From: Phaseolus vulgaris
Lineage: Eukaryota > Streptophyta > Magnoliopsida > Fabales > Fabaceae
Reading direction: 5' to 3'
Length of the DNA stretch: 64,000 nucleotides
NCBI RefSeq assembly: GCF_000499845.2
Contig: NC_023756.2
Coordinates: forward strand, 2,629,332-2,693,331
Shown: positions 21,401-34,894 of the stretch, in pieces
How the letters are laid out: every line of letters begins with the position of its first letter
Numbering within the stretch: the stretch's first letter is position 1
Notes under the pieces: model-generated
Databases searched by the model: none
What the model was told of the DNA's origin: nothing
The model's input: the letters and a program-made list of their open reading frames with translations, nothing else
Program-made: the position numbers and the translations under genes

Positions 21401-24400
21401 TGAATTTTGATTCTTCTAAGGAGTAAATTATCATGCAAGAACAAATATCATTGTGTGAACTTTGAGTCATAAATTTACGAAGCTAAGCTGATAAATCATC
21501 ATGAACAACCTGCAAAACCATGATTTTCTAATATATTTTGATGCTCATGACATTCTTTTTATCCGCAAATAATTTGTATAAATATAACATTTTGATGTTT
21601 ATTACAATTTTTTATAACAATAATAAATAAATAAATAAATATAAATCACTTTATTCTTATACAGCTTATAAAAAAGTCAACCAATAAAATATTATCCAAA
21701 TTACTTAAAATTCATCCAAATTACTCTAAAATAAGAAATTCCAAAAAGCGTAAAACAAACAATGATGTTGATTACATACTTTCCATGCATTGAACTTGGC
21801 AACACTACTTTTTTTAATGAGTTGAAAGTATGTGGGAAAGGCTCTATCTAACTAGTGATTTTAGAAAAATGTTTTCAAGAGTTTGTACAATGATAGGAGT
21901 GAAGTAAATAAAATTATTAATCAATTGCATGAACTCATGTGATGGAGAACGTTTGAAAGGGTGTAAGACATTTTTTAACCTATAGTAACACTTCAACAAA
22001 ATTATGAAATAAAAACTAATTTTAGAGATAAAAAATAATTAGTTGTTATAGTGACTAAATTAGATATCATTTTAGAGACTAATTTATTTATTTATTTCTA
22101 AATTAGTTTTTATTATTGTTAAATGGTTTCTAAATTAGTATTAATTAGCAACTAAGGTTTTCGCTACCAAATTTAGAATCTAAAGAATTGGTAGTTAAAA
22201 CCTTGGTTGCTAATTAGATATTTAGAAATCATTTAACAATATAGAAAGTAGTTTAGAAACCAATTTTTTTTAGTTTCTAAGATGGTCTCTAATTTAGTTA
22301 TAACAACTAATTACTTTTTATCTCTAAAATTGGTTTATATTTCATGTTTTCTAAAATTGGTTTATATTTCATGTTTTTTTTTAACAATGTTAATTATAAT
22401 CATTAGTGTAGATTATAATCATTGATCAGTATATTTTGCTTTAGTTATTTTGCATTTTCCCATGAGCTACTTCTTTCGTGATATATAAATAAAAGATATA
22501 TTAAATTTTTCCAAATAACTTTTTAAGCCTAAAATTCAGTGTTTTCTGAAATTCTCCTATCTAATTAATAATTGTAAATTTAAATAAAGCTTAATTAATT
22601 ACTTCTAATTGAAAAACCGGAACACGAGAACATTGAGCCATTCTAAATGCTAAGATTGTAATATTATTATAATGGGAACAAATGAATATAATTAGAACAA
22701 TGTTTCTTAATTGCTTCAACTAATTAAGGTTTCCCTATGCTTAATTAATTAGTGCTAATAACTTACATGTAAGGACAAGAGCAAGATGACAAAAAAAAGT
22801 TAACATAAACACGTGTGATAAAAGTAAAAAAAAAAGAATTTCCTTTTATTAAAAAAGATTAAGTCTTTAATAAAATTGACTAATAATAATTATAAACAAA
22901 AATCATTTTTAAAAAGGTGATAGAGTGCAACTTTTTTTAATATTTTTATTTTCAAATGTGAAATTGTGGTGTCATGAGTTGTACTATAACATGCTTTGGA
23001 AAACATTCTACTATGAGATGATGGTTAGATTACAAATTATTAATTAAGATGCCGGCCATTTATGAAACCTATAATTAAAAACCATTTAGAAGAAGTTTAT
23101 GTGCTTTAGGTAGTGGACCACCAAATTATTTGTTGAACTTTTCTCTTTTCTTCCTACAAAATTATTGTAGTTAACATAAACACGTGTCACTATGATGGAT
23201 TACTACATCATGAACTCAAAGGTTTGGTATCTAGGGCAAAATGGTGAAAAAGTTTTACAATTATTATATTTTAATTTCTTACTTTAAAAATATTAATTTA
23301 TTGTATTTAAATTTCTATGAATTGAGTTTCTTAAATAGTTTCATATGATTAAGTTTTTACTCTTAACTTGCTTTTTAAATTGTTATATTTTACTAAAAGT
23401 AAAAAAAATGAAATATCTCCCTTCAATGCTTTAGCTTTATGTCCTATGAAATCTTTCAAAAATAATTAAACAATTTTCAACTCAAAAATTCTTCCAAATA
23501 TTGAGTAAAACAAAATAAAGGGACTCGAGAGAGTTATATAAAACAAAAGTAATAAAGCGCTACTTGAATATTGTGGCACTAAATTAAAGTTATAGAATTT
23601 AAGATATGCTTAAAAGCTTTTATAACTAATCAAAAATTAGTTTTGACATTGGAAAATAATTATTGAATAAAAATCAGTACATTCGATTGAGTGTACATAA
23701 AAAACTTTCAGTGTCAATAAATATATTATATATTAAAAGAAATTAAAAATTTGATGTTCTGATCACATCAAACACTACAGGAAAATCATAAAATAAAAAT
23801 TAATTATAGAGAAAAAAAATTAATTAGTTACTATAGTGAAGAAATTAGAGATTATTTCAGAGATTAAAAAAAATTGATTTCTAAATTAATTTCTATGATT
23901 GTTAAATTGTTTCTAAATTGGTATTTAATTAGCTACCTATGTTTTTTGCCACCAAATTTAGAATATAAATAATTGCTAGTTAAAACTTTTGTAGCTAATT
24001 AGATACCAATTTAAAAATTATTTAACAATAATAGAAACTAGTTTAGAAACAAATTTTTTTTAGTCTCTAACATAGTTTCTAATTTAGTCACTATAACAAC
24101 TAGTTATTTTTTTGTTCTAAAATTAATTTCTATTTCAAGATTTTCTTGCAGTGAAAATGATTTTCATTGGACTTCTTTTTCTCGGATTGATGTCCAGAAT
24201 TTATTCGATTAAAAATTTATGAAGGATTTAAGTTTGTTGGATGCTTTTTTTTATGTCTTTGAGGAGAAATAGTTCTTGCAGTAATCTTGTGTGTTAATGT
24301 GTTTTTGATCAGTACTATGTATAATGGGTTAGCCTGTGGATAGTTTGGTTGTTCCTTAGATAATTAGGTAGGGCGTTTCGTGGTAAGAGTAAGAGTATGG

Positions 24401-27030
24401 TAAGGTGTTTTACTATTTATGTATAAGGGTTGAACCACTCCTGAAATGGTTCCCATTTATTTATTTTTTATTGTCGATAAAAAAAATTGTATAATGAGTT
24501 AGAACACCTCTTAAGAGAACTACATTAATTTATTTATTTTTTATTATCGAAAAAAAAAAAGTTAGAAAACATTTAAATTTTGGTTTGAAAAAAAATGAAT
24601 AAAACATATATGAGCAGAGCACTAACCTGAGTATGATATCCTTGTGGCAAGTGTGAGATGAAAGTATGAGCATTGGAAGCTTTTGCAGCCTCGATAACCT
24701 CTTCCTCAGTCGCATCTTCTTTTCCAAACAGTATATTCTCCTTAATGCTGGTCGCAAACAGTGCAGGCTCTTGACTCACCAACCCCATTTGAGACCTCAA
24801 CCACTTCAGTTGCAACCTATGAATGGCCACACCATCAACACGTATCTCTCCCTCAACTGGGTCATAGAACCTCTGCAGAAGTGATATCACAGTCGATTTT
24901 CCTGAGCCACTCCCTCCAACCAGTGCCACTGTTTTCCCTGCAGGAACCCTCAGGCTAAAATCCTTCAGAATCACACTGTCAGGCCTTGAAGGGTACACAA
25001 AGTCCACATGCACAAACTCCACTTCCCCACCAACCTCCTCCAGAATCTCCCCTCCCATGTTCTCTGAATCAATCTTCGGAACCCTTTTTATCACTTCCAT
25101 TATGCGTTCTCCTGCACTGCTTGCCTCTGAGAAGTACTTCACGTTCGACAAACCAGCACCTAAGGCCCTGTCACACACAAAATATCTGTCACTTTAAACT
25201 CATCAAGTTTCATCATTCTCATAAACATCGTTTCCAATGAGCTGAGTTGAGTTGAAGTAAATGAAAGGAGATAAAGGGTAGGTATAATTACAATCCTCCA
25301 AGTGCTATGGCTGCACCAACTGCAAACACAGTTCCACCTTTAGCACCATGGTACATGACCAATCTGCTACCATAATAGGATATGAAAGCCCATATAGCAA
25401 ACACAACACCATTGCTTCCAATAGCTAAGCCTTTTGCCAAGCCTTGTCTCAGTCCTAACTCTACTGATCCTTGTAGAGCATCAGAGAAAGCGTCTATTGT
25501 CTTGCTTTCTCCCACAAAGGAGTAGACGGTTCTGATGGAAGATATTGCCTGTTCTGCTATTGTACCAGCCTTGTTGTACTCTTCTCTTATCTTGCTAGCC
25601 AACCCCATTAGGGTCCTCCCATACATAAAACCAGGGATCACAAGTAGAGCCACAAAAGGGAACCCCACAAGGGTCAATCTCCATAATAATGCAAAACCCA
25701 CTATGTAGCTCCCCACAAACATAGAGGCATTCATCAAAAAATTTGGAACCTAGTTTTCAAATTTGGGAGAAACTGTTAAATCAAATGATGTCTCCACACA
25801 CACATATATCACAGACAAATGAATACATCTCAACTATATAATTTGTTAATTAAAAGTTTTATAGTAAAATTATGAGAATTTCTTCTAACTGCACTCCAAA
25901 CTTGACTTTGTAAAAAGTACATAGATGTTTGATTTTTGTTTGTTGAAGTTGCTTTTGTCTAAAAGAATGTTATACTGATTAAAACTAGTGGAAAGTCGTT
26001 TTTGTGATGGGTTACACTGAATTTTGTGGTCAACTTTCTCTTGTAGCAAAAAAAATAGTTAAAACTAAACCAATTTTGACAGGATGCATAAGTGAGTTAT
26101 TTGCTCTTTAAAACTAACATATTAATAGACAATAAAAAAACAGCTCTTGGAATAATTTTTGGTAGCTTAATTATATATATATGCACACACACAACATTAT
26201 TTTTAGTATGAAAAGTTATGGTTTTTTGCAGACCTTTTCACTAAGAACATCTTGAATTACGAGGCTGTCATTAGAGACACTGGTGATGACCTCAGATGTG
26301 CTACTGACATGCAAATCAAAGTATGCAACTTCTTGCCTCAACACTGCCTTTAGGTAACTCACTCTCATTCTCGCAGCTTGTCTTTCACCAGTTCTTGTCC
26401 AACAATAACCCTCTGAAAAATCCCCCAAAGTAAAAACACTACAATGTTAACACCTTTTGCATCATAAAAACTAAAGAAAGTCAAAATCAAAATCATACAC
26501 TCACCTAGAAAACAAGCAACAAAAGACCCACTAGCCAAATATAACAAAACCACAGCATTCTGCATTACAAAAATAATAAATCAGAATCAAATTTCTCATA
26601 TTTGTCCTTCTGTTTTCAGCTGGTGGTTAGCAATACAAAAAATTATTATATAAAAATAATTAGTTATTATAATAATTAAATTAAATATTATTTTAAAAAT
26701 AAAAATTAATTTTTATTTAATAATTTCTAATAATAAAAAAGAGAGAAAAATAAAAAGTAAAACAAATTAAACCTGATTGATGGCATGGATGAAAGAGCTA
26801 TCTATTCCACCAGAAAAACTACCAATATTGTTCATAATTTTGCTGGTGATAAACAACACCAAAGGGGTGCCTATGCCATCACCAATGGCTCCAACCAATC
26901 CCAAAATCATGAGAAACATATCCTGGCCATCAGCATGCATAAAAATGGATCGAATAGAGCCACTACTCTTCTTGTTCTTCATAGCCATGGAACCAGAACT
27001 GTTATGGTCACCACCACCACCACCACCCAT
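18464..27030 (-). CDS. ABCB (MDR/P-glycoprotein) full-size transporter with a 1-nt frameshift in the linker
   Basis: Eight exons on the minus strand: 27030-26773, 26559-26505, 26412-26234, 25749-25292, 25167-24627, 21360-20447, 19931-19589 and 19500-18464. The layout is TMD1, NBD1, TMD2, NBD2, about 1261 aa if read through, which is normal for plasma-membrane ATP-driven exporters of auxin or secondary metabolites. NBD1: Walker [10 protein letters not shown] (~401-409), LVSQEPALF, signature MSGGQKQR (~505), [25 protein letters not shown]2, in the last exon: [39 protein letters not shown]. It most resembles the ABCB15-type subgroup, by memory of family pattern. Exon 6 is 914 nt where 915 is needed. 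The frame slips near 21044-21050 (after YTSLV) and would stop at TAG 20976-20974, giving a ~625-aa half transporter. This is either a real mutation or an assembly error. Intron 5 (3.3 kb) holds transposon remnants. Confidence 0.85.
21989..22382. repeat. CACTA fold-back element in intron 5 of the ABCB gene
   Basis: The left end is CACTTCAACAAAATTATGAA, a worn version of the family terminus. The interior is palindromic, with AACCTTGGTTGCTAATTAG and its partner. The right end has a short duplication of AAAATTGGTTTATATTTCAT and has lost the GTAGTG end. Confidence 0.7.
23773..24153. repeat. CACTA fold-back element in intron 5, intact ends
   Basis: Begins CACTACAGGAAAATCAT and ends ATTTTCTTGCAGTG, and is flanked by AAA on both sides (3-bp target duplication). 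It is 381 bp and the two halves are complementary along most of their length. Confidence 0.8.
24415..24560 (+). mobile_element. Two LINE-type 3' tails in tandem
   Basis: GTATAAGGGTTGAACCACTC followed by TTATTTATTTTTTATTGTCG and an A run ends near 24487. A second, diverged copy (TTATTTATTTTTTATTATCG plus A run) ends near 24560. Both lie at the 5' end of ABCB intron 5, antisense to the gene. Confidence 0.45.
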
Positions 27031-27176
27031 TTGGTGCAACCCTTTAGTTAAGTTCCTCAGAAACAACCAACAGTGAGATTCTCTGAGCTCTACCCTGTGG
27101 CTCCTTCTTCTTCTGTCTTGCTTTAAAGACCCTCTCAGTGGCCTTGTTATTCAATATTGCTGCAACGTTATGATGA

Positions 27177-27184
27177 AATTTATA
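27177..27184 (-). promoter_or_regulatory. Putative TATA box of the ABCB gene
   Basis: TATAAATT on the minus strand, about 150 bp upstream of the ATG at 27030, in a context CCC-TATAAATT-TC. The distance allows a short 5' UTR. Confidence 0.5.
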
Positions 27185-27249
27185 GGGACGAGAGAGTGGT
27201 GAAGTGGTGGGGTCCAAAAGCAGCACACAGAAAAAAAGGTGAGGGTTGT

Positions 27250-30170
27250 GTTGTTCTCAGTAACATGTTTGGAGAGGCTTGTTGCAAGGGTGTAGGAGAG
27301 TGACATTTCAGAAATAATCAATTAACTAATCATAAACCACATGTTTGACTTAATAATAATGCACCTCCTAAAGCGTCATTGATGACGTTACTTAGTAGCA
27401 AAACAGCATAATCCACAAAAACAAACATTGTCTTTGAAATCTTGTAGTTTTAAGAAGAAGAGATCAGAAAATAAGACATAGATTTTGTTTAGTTCTTATA
27501 AAGTCTACTATAGGTAAACCTAAACTGAAACTATGATCCTACAAAAGTATAAACAAAACTTAACTAGTTTCATGTTGTTTAATGAAGTTACGTATTTTTT
27601 TTTATTTAATTTAGATTTATATATAGTAATTCTTTTATTCCCATGATCTTAACCATGAGGCTTCCAAAATAGAAAGAGAGTTTTCTGGTTTCGAAATAAG
27701 TTTTAAAAGAATTCAAGTCTTGGTATAAAGTTAAGTTAATTTTTTTTTTGTTTCTAATTAATGAGGGTTTGCTTGCTTGATCAACTAAAATAGTATAAAA
27801 AATGAAAAAAAAAATGGAGAAATGAAAGTAGATGGTGGAAAAAGATATAGAGTGATAGATTGGGGTAGGGTAATTGGACTCAAGAGAATTCCATGATCTT
27901 TCCTTAAAATATTCTTTTTCACATTTAATTTAGAGTTTAATTTATATTTCCTAACATCATAAAAGGATTTTTTATATTTTAAAAAAAATATGTTACATGT
28001 TACTTTTAAAATAATTATCATAAAAGTTAACAATCTTATTATATAGATAATAATGTTTTATTGATTTAAATTATATATTATTTACTCTGTAGTTTATTAT
28101 CACATTTTTTTCATCATATATACAAGTGAGAAAATAATTTTGTTTTTTCATAAAACCTACGTATTCTACAAAATCATTTTTTCTAGATTTTTGTCAGAAT
28201 ATTGTAAATTAAAATTTTCTTTCAAATGTTTAATATAATTGTATATCTTAAACTTGAAATCAATCTAGTTACGCAAGCTTCAACTACTTTGTATTAGTTT
28301 TTTTTTCCATATATTTAGTAATACGATTCATAAGCAATGATAAAATGTTTTATTAAAAAATGTTATTATACTACAATATAGTGATAAAGTTATTTAATAT
28401 TTTTATTTTAATAATTTAAAATATTTAATGTTATTTTTTCCATATAAACCAATGATAAATTACGAGAAAAACAAAAAGACTTTTTGAAAATTATATATAT
28501 ACTTAAACTCAATTGGTCCTACTTATTCCAAAATTACTATTTCTAGAAAATCTTTAATAATTTCAAGAAAAATAATCTCTCACTAAATATGGCAAACTTT
28601 TATTACTGTTTTAAATTCATTCAAAACATCTTTACCAAACACAACCTTAAAATAGAACTACTATTAAAATAGGTAAACTCTTTTTTTAACAGTGGGCCAT
28701 TACACCTACAAACGTGCTTTTAGAGATTAAACTGTCTATCAAGTGTACCTACTCTTATCGTGCAAAAGCTCTTCCACAAACGTTACAACTTTTCTTTTTA
28801 AGCTATTCTTTAACATAAAAATTATAAATGAGGGATTCAAGGTTTTATTTGTTCAACCTTTTCTTAAAATTTGTTTCTCACTTAGATACATTTGAAATAA
28901 TTTATTTTACTAAACAAGGTTTCGTTTTATGAAAAAGTTTGTTCCTTCTTAAAGAAAAAAAGAATTCTTGGTTGTTTGTTTTTGTGATTTTAAGATACTT
29001 ATTTTATAAATAAATTTAAGAAAACAAATAAATTTCACGTTAATTGGAAATAATATCAAACTACAAATATTTCACGTTAGATTTCTTAAAATATATCAAA
29101 ATATCTTTAAGAAAATATTTATTAAATTTTTTATTGAACCATTCTCATATTATTAAGTATATCTAATTTTTTTTAAATTAATTTTTATTTGATAATTTTT
29201 TTAAGTGTCTTGTTCAATTGGAGTGGAACTCTTTTGTGGTGCAAAGTAAGAAAAAATATTTTTATTCCATTTTTTAGTGTGCCCTAGCTTGTTTCAAACT
29301 TTGTGATGGTTTCACTATTTATAGTTGTCATCAATCATGTAAACTTAACCATAATTCACAAATAGTATGTTTTTTATTAAAATAAATAAATAAAATGAGA
29401 CATTTTAAAAATTTCTAAATTCTTATGACATATAAAAATTTATCAAATTCTACATACCAACAAACCAATCTTCAATCTTCAAGAATTTATAAAAATGAAA
29501 AGAATCTAGAGACCAACTTAACCATAATTCAGAAAGAGTGTTGATTGAAGAAACTACAAAAATCCTCGTATGAATAAGGAATATATTTGTCTTTATTTCC
29601 TTTTTCTCTTTTGTGTACTCATGCAAGCACCTGTGATTGCTGTCTTTTGCATCAAAAGCTATGTGAGAAGGAATCTTGAAATCATATTGCTTTAAATTTT
29701 CCTCGTTTTCATCACCCACTTTATTCTATTTTTGACAATGGAATTCCTTTTAAAATACATATGTAAGTTATAAAACTTACACTCAGTATTTTCTATCACT
29801 TTTTTAGTCAAAATATTTGAACAGAATAATCAGTGTCAAGTTTTATTGTACTGTTATCAAATATCATGAGTCAATATTCAGAATTTTTTATTTTTTTTCT
29901 TACCATTCTTTTTAATTTTTTTTAATTAAAGATTGATTTGGTGATCAGTAGAATTTGAAGAATGTATCGAGTGATTTACTTTAACTATTTTTTATATAAG
30001 AGTTAGAATATTTCTGAAATATTTATAAATGTTTCATTTTATCTTAATTATTATTTATTGATAAAAAGAATGAAACGAAATAATGTAGATTTTTATATAA
30101 CTCTTAATCTAAATACATATATATATTTAAAGATGGCAAAACACTCTCCTCCACTAAGCATCATCTCTAT
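27250..30170. other. Intergenic, no gene recognised
   Basis: AT-rich throughout. A frame at 29450-29719 (minus) starts with a charged stretch (GDENEENLKQYDFKIPSHIA). I cannot assign it to a family, and its tail looks random. Upstream regulatory DNA of the ABCB gene is expected in the first kilobase. Confidence 0.4.
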
Positions 30171-30195
30171 AAATGAAAGTTAGTGATTTCCTCTT

Positions 30196-30500
30196 ACTTT
30201 TCTATATAAATGTCATTCATTCAAACCTCCCTCTTCTACGTTCTTCTCTTAATACATTTTATTATCTCTCTTCTTTCAATAACTATCCACTTTTTTATAT
30301 AAATGTTATTCATTCAAATATCCCCCTTCTACATTTTTTTTATCTACATATTTTATTATCTATCTACACATATCTTCTTCTTCTACACTATTCTTCTAAT
30401 TCTTTCATTCAGATTCATCTACTTCATCCACATCCATATCTTTCATCAACACCTATCTCCTTCATCTACTACATTTTCTTTTTATTTTTATTTATATTTA
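30196..30500. repeat. Pyrimidine-rich tract with a ~94-bp tandem duplication
   Basis: A phrase with TATATAAATG(T/C)(C/T)ATTCATTCAAA then CCC(C/T)CTTCTAC occurs at about 30203 and again at about 30297. It is followed by a long CT/TA-rich tract. The plus-strand ORFs over it are low-complexity and unlikely to be genes. Confidence 0.5.
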
Positions 30501-30544
30501 TTTTTTGAAAATGAGACGTTTTATGATATCTTTTTAATTACTCT

Positions 30545-30830
30545 CATTACGATAATATTAAAAAAAAAATAGCATTAATTAAGTCGTCGCTAAATTAAAT
30601 AACATAACATTAGAGTTGATCAAACCAATACTAAATTACTTTAATTTTAAAATTAGTGTTGGCTAAGCTGACACTATTTAGAGTTAGCCTTAAAAAATCG
30701 ATACATATGAATTAGTATCAACAATTTTAGAGTCGTACACACAAGTAACATAGATCTAACGTCGACTTTTACTTGTTAGCGTTAGTTAAAAGTCGACCCT
30801 AAACAACTATTTTTTTTAGTGTGATTTTTT
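30545..30830. repeat. Possible small transposon with a TTTTTTAGTGTG end
   Basis: Contains mutually complementary phrases around AAGTCGTCGCTAAATTAA, AAAAGTCGACCCTAAACAAC and internal TAGTGTTGGCTAAGCTGACA, and ends in TTTTTTTTAGTGTG. This resembles the CACTATAAAAAAA start near 6293. The boundaries are guesses. Confidence 0.3.
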
Positions 30831-32233
30831 TCTTGAAAATTATTGTTTTTTATAATAGTTATTAATATCTTTTAAATCTTAACATTAAAAATGATGTATC
30901 AAATTATTTGGTAACGTATTTGCATACGTGATGAGCAGGTATATTAAGAGTGCATACCTAATACAGCATATGTTATTAGTCTTAACTTGGAATGCAGAAA
31001 ACCAAGAGCCACAAATCTGGTTTCCAATTTCAGTCAACTAAAGAAGTCTACCCATATGAATATTCAATTTATTTTCTCTGATTTGGTAACAAATAAGAGG
31101 GTTTAGACTATGGTTTATCAAGAGAAATTATAGTTTATTTATGAACGGTGGAGGAATGTAACCATATTCAATAATATATAAGATAGATCATTGGAAATAT
31201 TACTTACTTGAATATCACGCAAAACTATAGATTAATTATATGATTCAATGATAGTGATGTCACTGTTTATTTTTCTAAATAATATATCTCAGTTTAGCAT
31301 ATGTTATGCGAGCGTATATTATTTTGCTACAAGTTTTTAAAATCATTTTATTCACCTTTGACGTATTAGCATACGGCATGAGCAAGATGATATACGTGTA
31401 CAAATGTAATTAATATAGTAATCTATCAAATAATTTATCTTCTTCTACAAGAAAAAGGTTTACGGTTAATTTTTATTTTGATTTGTAAGGTGAAATTTGT
31501 TTCTGTTGTTTATATATCGTAAATTAACTTGTCTAATAGAAAAATAAACAACAAATTTAATTAAGATAAATTTTAATATAATATTAGAAATTAAGTTTAA
31601 TCTTAACTTATCTTATAGAATTAACTTGAAGGTGAAGTTTATTCAACTTATATAATATATATAAATGATCTTATTTCTAAATAAGGTAGGATCTTCAATC
31701 TAAATTATTTTTAATACATCTTAGAATTTTTTAAAATAGTTTCTATAAATTTAGATTTGAGGTATTTAAACAATAAAGAAGAAAGAAAAATTTTATAGGA
31801 CTTTTTTTATCGACAAAATAAATAAATTAATATGAAGTACTTTGAATACTTCAACTTTATTATAAAAAAAATATCTAACAAAGAGGACTTCCAACCAAAC
31901 CTACAAGAATAAAAAAGAACTACATACTTTTATATCCCAAAATTTATTCTAAAATCATGTTCTACTAATAACTACATGAAAAATCAACTACTAAGAAATT
32001 TATTTCATATATACTTAGCTTAAAAACCCTGCAAGCTAATTATACTTAGCTGCACATTTTTAGGACTTACACACAAGTACGTACTCAACCTTTACTATCT
32101 AGACCAAATTATTAGAGAATACTACCCCTTATATATAAATATAAATAGAGAAAAAGCTTACACAAAAGAATAACTAATTTTGAATGTTCTAAATTTTACA
32201 CTAAGTTTCAATTTGCATAAATATATAGTACTA

Positions 32234-32271
<38 letters not shown>

Positions 32272-33229
32272 CACTATTATTGTTTTGAATTAGTGTCCTT
32301 ATTATATGTATCATTTTAATCAAAATTTATTAATTTATTTATTATGTTTATTCATGGAAAACTTTCATTCCAAAACCCCGTCGAAAATTGCTTTCTACAA
32401 TATATTACTGGTTGGCTTTTGGTTGTGAGAAATTTGTCAGAAAAGCTATTTTTGTTACAGATTTTTATAATTTTCATGAGTTTTATGGATGAGAAATGTT
32501 GGTTTTTTCTTAAAGTGGATGCGAGAAAAAGAAGTAAAAAGGAATGAAAAAATAGGGAAAAAGTGAAAAAAAGAAGAAGTTTGGGCATATATAGAGAGAG
32601 TTGAATATGAAGAAGTTTCCTCTCTTTTGCATTTGACAAACTTATTATAGAACGCACTTTGCTAGATTTGGAAATAAATTTTACTTGCTCAAAAACAAAA
32701 GGGGTTGAAAATAGCAAAAAGAAGTGTGTTAGATAAGCGTGAAAACTTCTTCACAATAACAATTTTAAATGCTTTTTCAATATAAGTGAATTGGGTGTGT
32801 CAAAAGGGGAAAAAAAAAATCTCTCCAAAGCATTTTCACATAAACAACTCTCAAAAGAACTTCAAGAAAATGCTTAAAAATAGCATAGATAAATACTCTT
32901 ATACAAAACAATTATAAATATAATCGTTTTAAATTGATTATTTTAATACTATATTATTTATCATTTTAAATCGTTTTATAGTTTTTCTACCTTAATTACC
33001 CTGACTTTTCTATTCAAAATCATTGCATAATAGATAAATCAACCACAAATTTATTTATGTAATAGGATTGAAACATTTGTCAAATGCTTTTTTTTTATTC
33101 ATTTTATTTTTTCTACTAAAATAATATGTATTGTAGCTTAAGTCACATTTTCTTCTACTTTCTCCTCTTCAAACTTGTTTTAAAACTATACTCTCAATTA
33201 TTTTCTCCTTAACCTAAGTAATATGGTAA
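30831..33229. other. Intergenic with a LINE tail and an AT microsatellite
   Basis: No gene recognised. At 31804-31870 the plus strand has TTTTTTTATCGACAAAATAA and AAATTAATATGAAGTACTTT, a minus-strand LINE-type tail. A (TA)n run lies at 32238-32269. The ORFs near 32344-32717 on both strands have no recognisable product. Confidence 0.4.
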
Positions 33230-33560
33230 GAAGTTGAGATATTAGATCATGCTTAACTTCTACCATGTCATCATCATCACTACCAGGTGCTCCTATGACT
33301 TGCTTACCACGACGGACATGATCCTAAATAAAGGCAAAACTTTAGATCAACAATTATAGAAATTATAACAATAATAAGTAAACAAAATAACACAATATAA
33401 TACTTGTGGTCGTACTGAGATTGGCTTGACCATATGTGTAGGCAAAGCCAAAAATGTGCCTAAATTCTCTCCCACCAATTAGAAATCTATGTTGGATAGA
33501 TGCATTAGAGCATCAATATCTTGAGCTTCATCAACCATCACTCGTGTCTAGTCGAAATGT
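33230..33560 (-). other. Possible plant transposase-related fragment
   Basis: On the minus strand, a short stretch near 33470-33400 reads like LALPTHMVKPISVRPQ, and another near 33320-33250 reads HVRRGKQVIGAPGSDDDD. The spacing suggests two exons split by an AT-rich intron. Similar phrases occur in plant En/Spm-type accessory or transposase-like proteins. The match is from memory and weak, and there is no full frame. Confidence 0.25.
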
Positions 33561-33691
33561 AAATGGACACCATAAATGGTTAACCTTTCTTTTATTATTA
33601 TAAAAATAAAGACTAAAAAATATTCAATTTAACTTTGCAATATACTTTTTAAAATTTATGTACTAAAAAATATGTATATAACATCATAAAT

Positions 33692-33812
33692 TGTTGGAGA
33701 TCCCACATCAACTAAAGATTAAAGCCTTTCATTGTATATAAGTGAGTGCAAACCTTAACTCTATGAACCAGTTTTATGGGGTTGAGTTAGACTTAAAGTT
33801 CACTTTATAATA
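33692..33812 (+). mobile_element. Solo LTR of a TRIM retroelement
   Basis: 121 bp, the same length as the LTRs of the complete element at 43827-44204. It begins TGTTGGAGATCCCACATC and ends CACTTTATAATA, in the opposite orientation to that element. No primer-binding site follows, so it is a solo LTR. No matching 5-bp flanks were seen, so the flanks are worn or rearranged. Confidence 0.75.
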
Positions 33813-34519
33813 TGTTAATTTTATGTTCAAATGATAACATTCTTATTATAGTATGTATATACATCTACATAGCAAGTAAGGGTGATTTTTGTGGATATAT
33901 AGTCAGTCCCATTTTTTAAATATTTATTTAAATGATCGTATTAAACTCATGAAATATTTTTTAAAAATAATTTATCCATCTATTTCTTATTTTTCATATA
34001 TATTTTTTTATCAATTTTAGTAATGCATTTTTTGTTTATAAAAATATTAGTTATATATATGTGTATAAATATATATATATATATATGTAAAATTTTAAAT
34101 ATTCTTTTACTAAATCATTATGTATATAAATTTTGCAGCTACTCGAAATCAAGAACAATGAAGATTTTTAAAATAGAGGTATATATATATATATGATGCA
34201 CATGTAAAGTTCGTAAGTTCTATAATAAATAATTTTGATTTAGTCCAAAATTTAATGTAAACACCAAATTCTCGATAGTGATGGATGATTATTGAACAAG
34301 TAGTTAAGATTACTTAGTTGTCACAATCGATTAAATAAATAAATAAGTAATAAAATATGAGCTTGAAGTTGAGGAAAATAGAAAGGAAAATTATGATTTT
34401 GCTTTCCACTTTTAGTATGATTTGACGAAGTTGATAATAACTGAATACATGTGAGCCATGTTCATCACATTGCCATCTTGGACTAGTAAATGTTTTGTCA
34501 TTATTTGGGTAACATTTAA

Positions 34520-34894
34520 CACTTAAAAAAAAAATAAAAACTAATTTTATATAAAAATAATAATTAGTTGTTATAATAACTAAATTAAATATCATTTCAA
34601 AATGTAAAAAAAAATTGATTTATAAATTAATTTTTATAATTGTTAAATGATTTCTAAATTGGTATCTAATTAGTTACTAAGGTTTTAACTACCAATTATT
34701 TAGATTCTAAATTTCGTAACAAAAACCTTAGTTGTTAATTATATACCAATTTAGAAACCATTTAACAATAATATAATTAATTTAGAAACCAAAAATTTTT
34801 TTAGTCTCTAAAATGATCTATAATTTAGTCACTATAACAATTAATTATTTTTTGTCTTTAAAATTGGTTTCTATTTCATGATTTTCTTGTAGTG
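34520..34894. repeat. CACTA fold-back element
   Basis: The worn left end is CACTTAAAAA; the intact right end is GATTTTCTTGTAGTG. It is flanked by TAA on both sides (3 bp). The interior is palindromic, like the other copies. Confidence 0.75.

Noticed and set aside
30173..30572. Two overlapping ORFs rich in Phe, Ile, Ser and Leu.
   Set aside because: They come from a pyrimidine-rich tract with an internal tandem duplication; no domain or start context.
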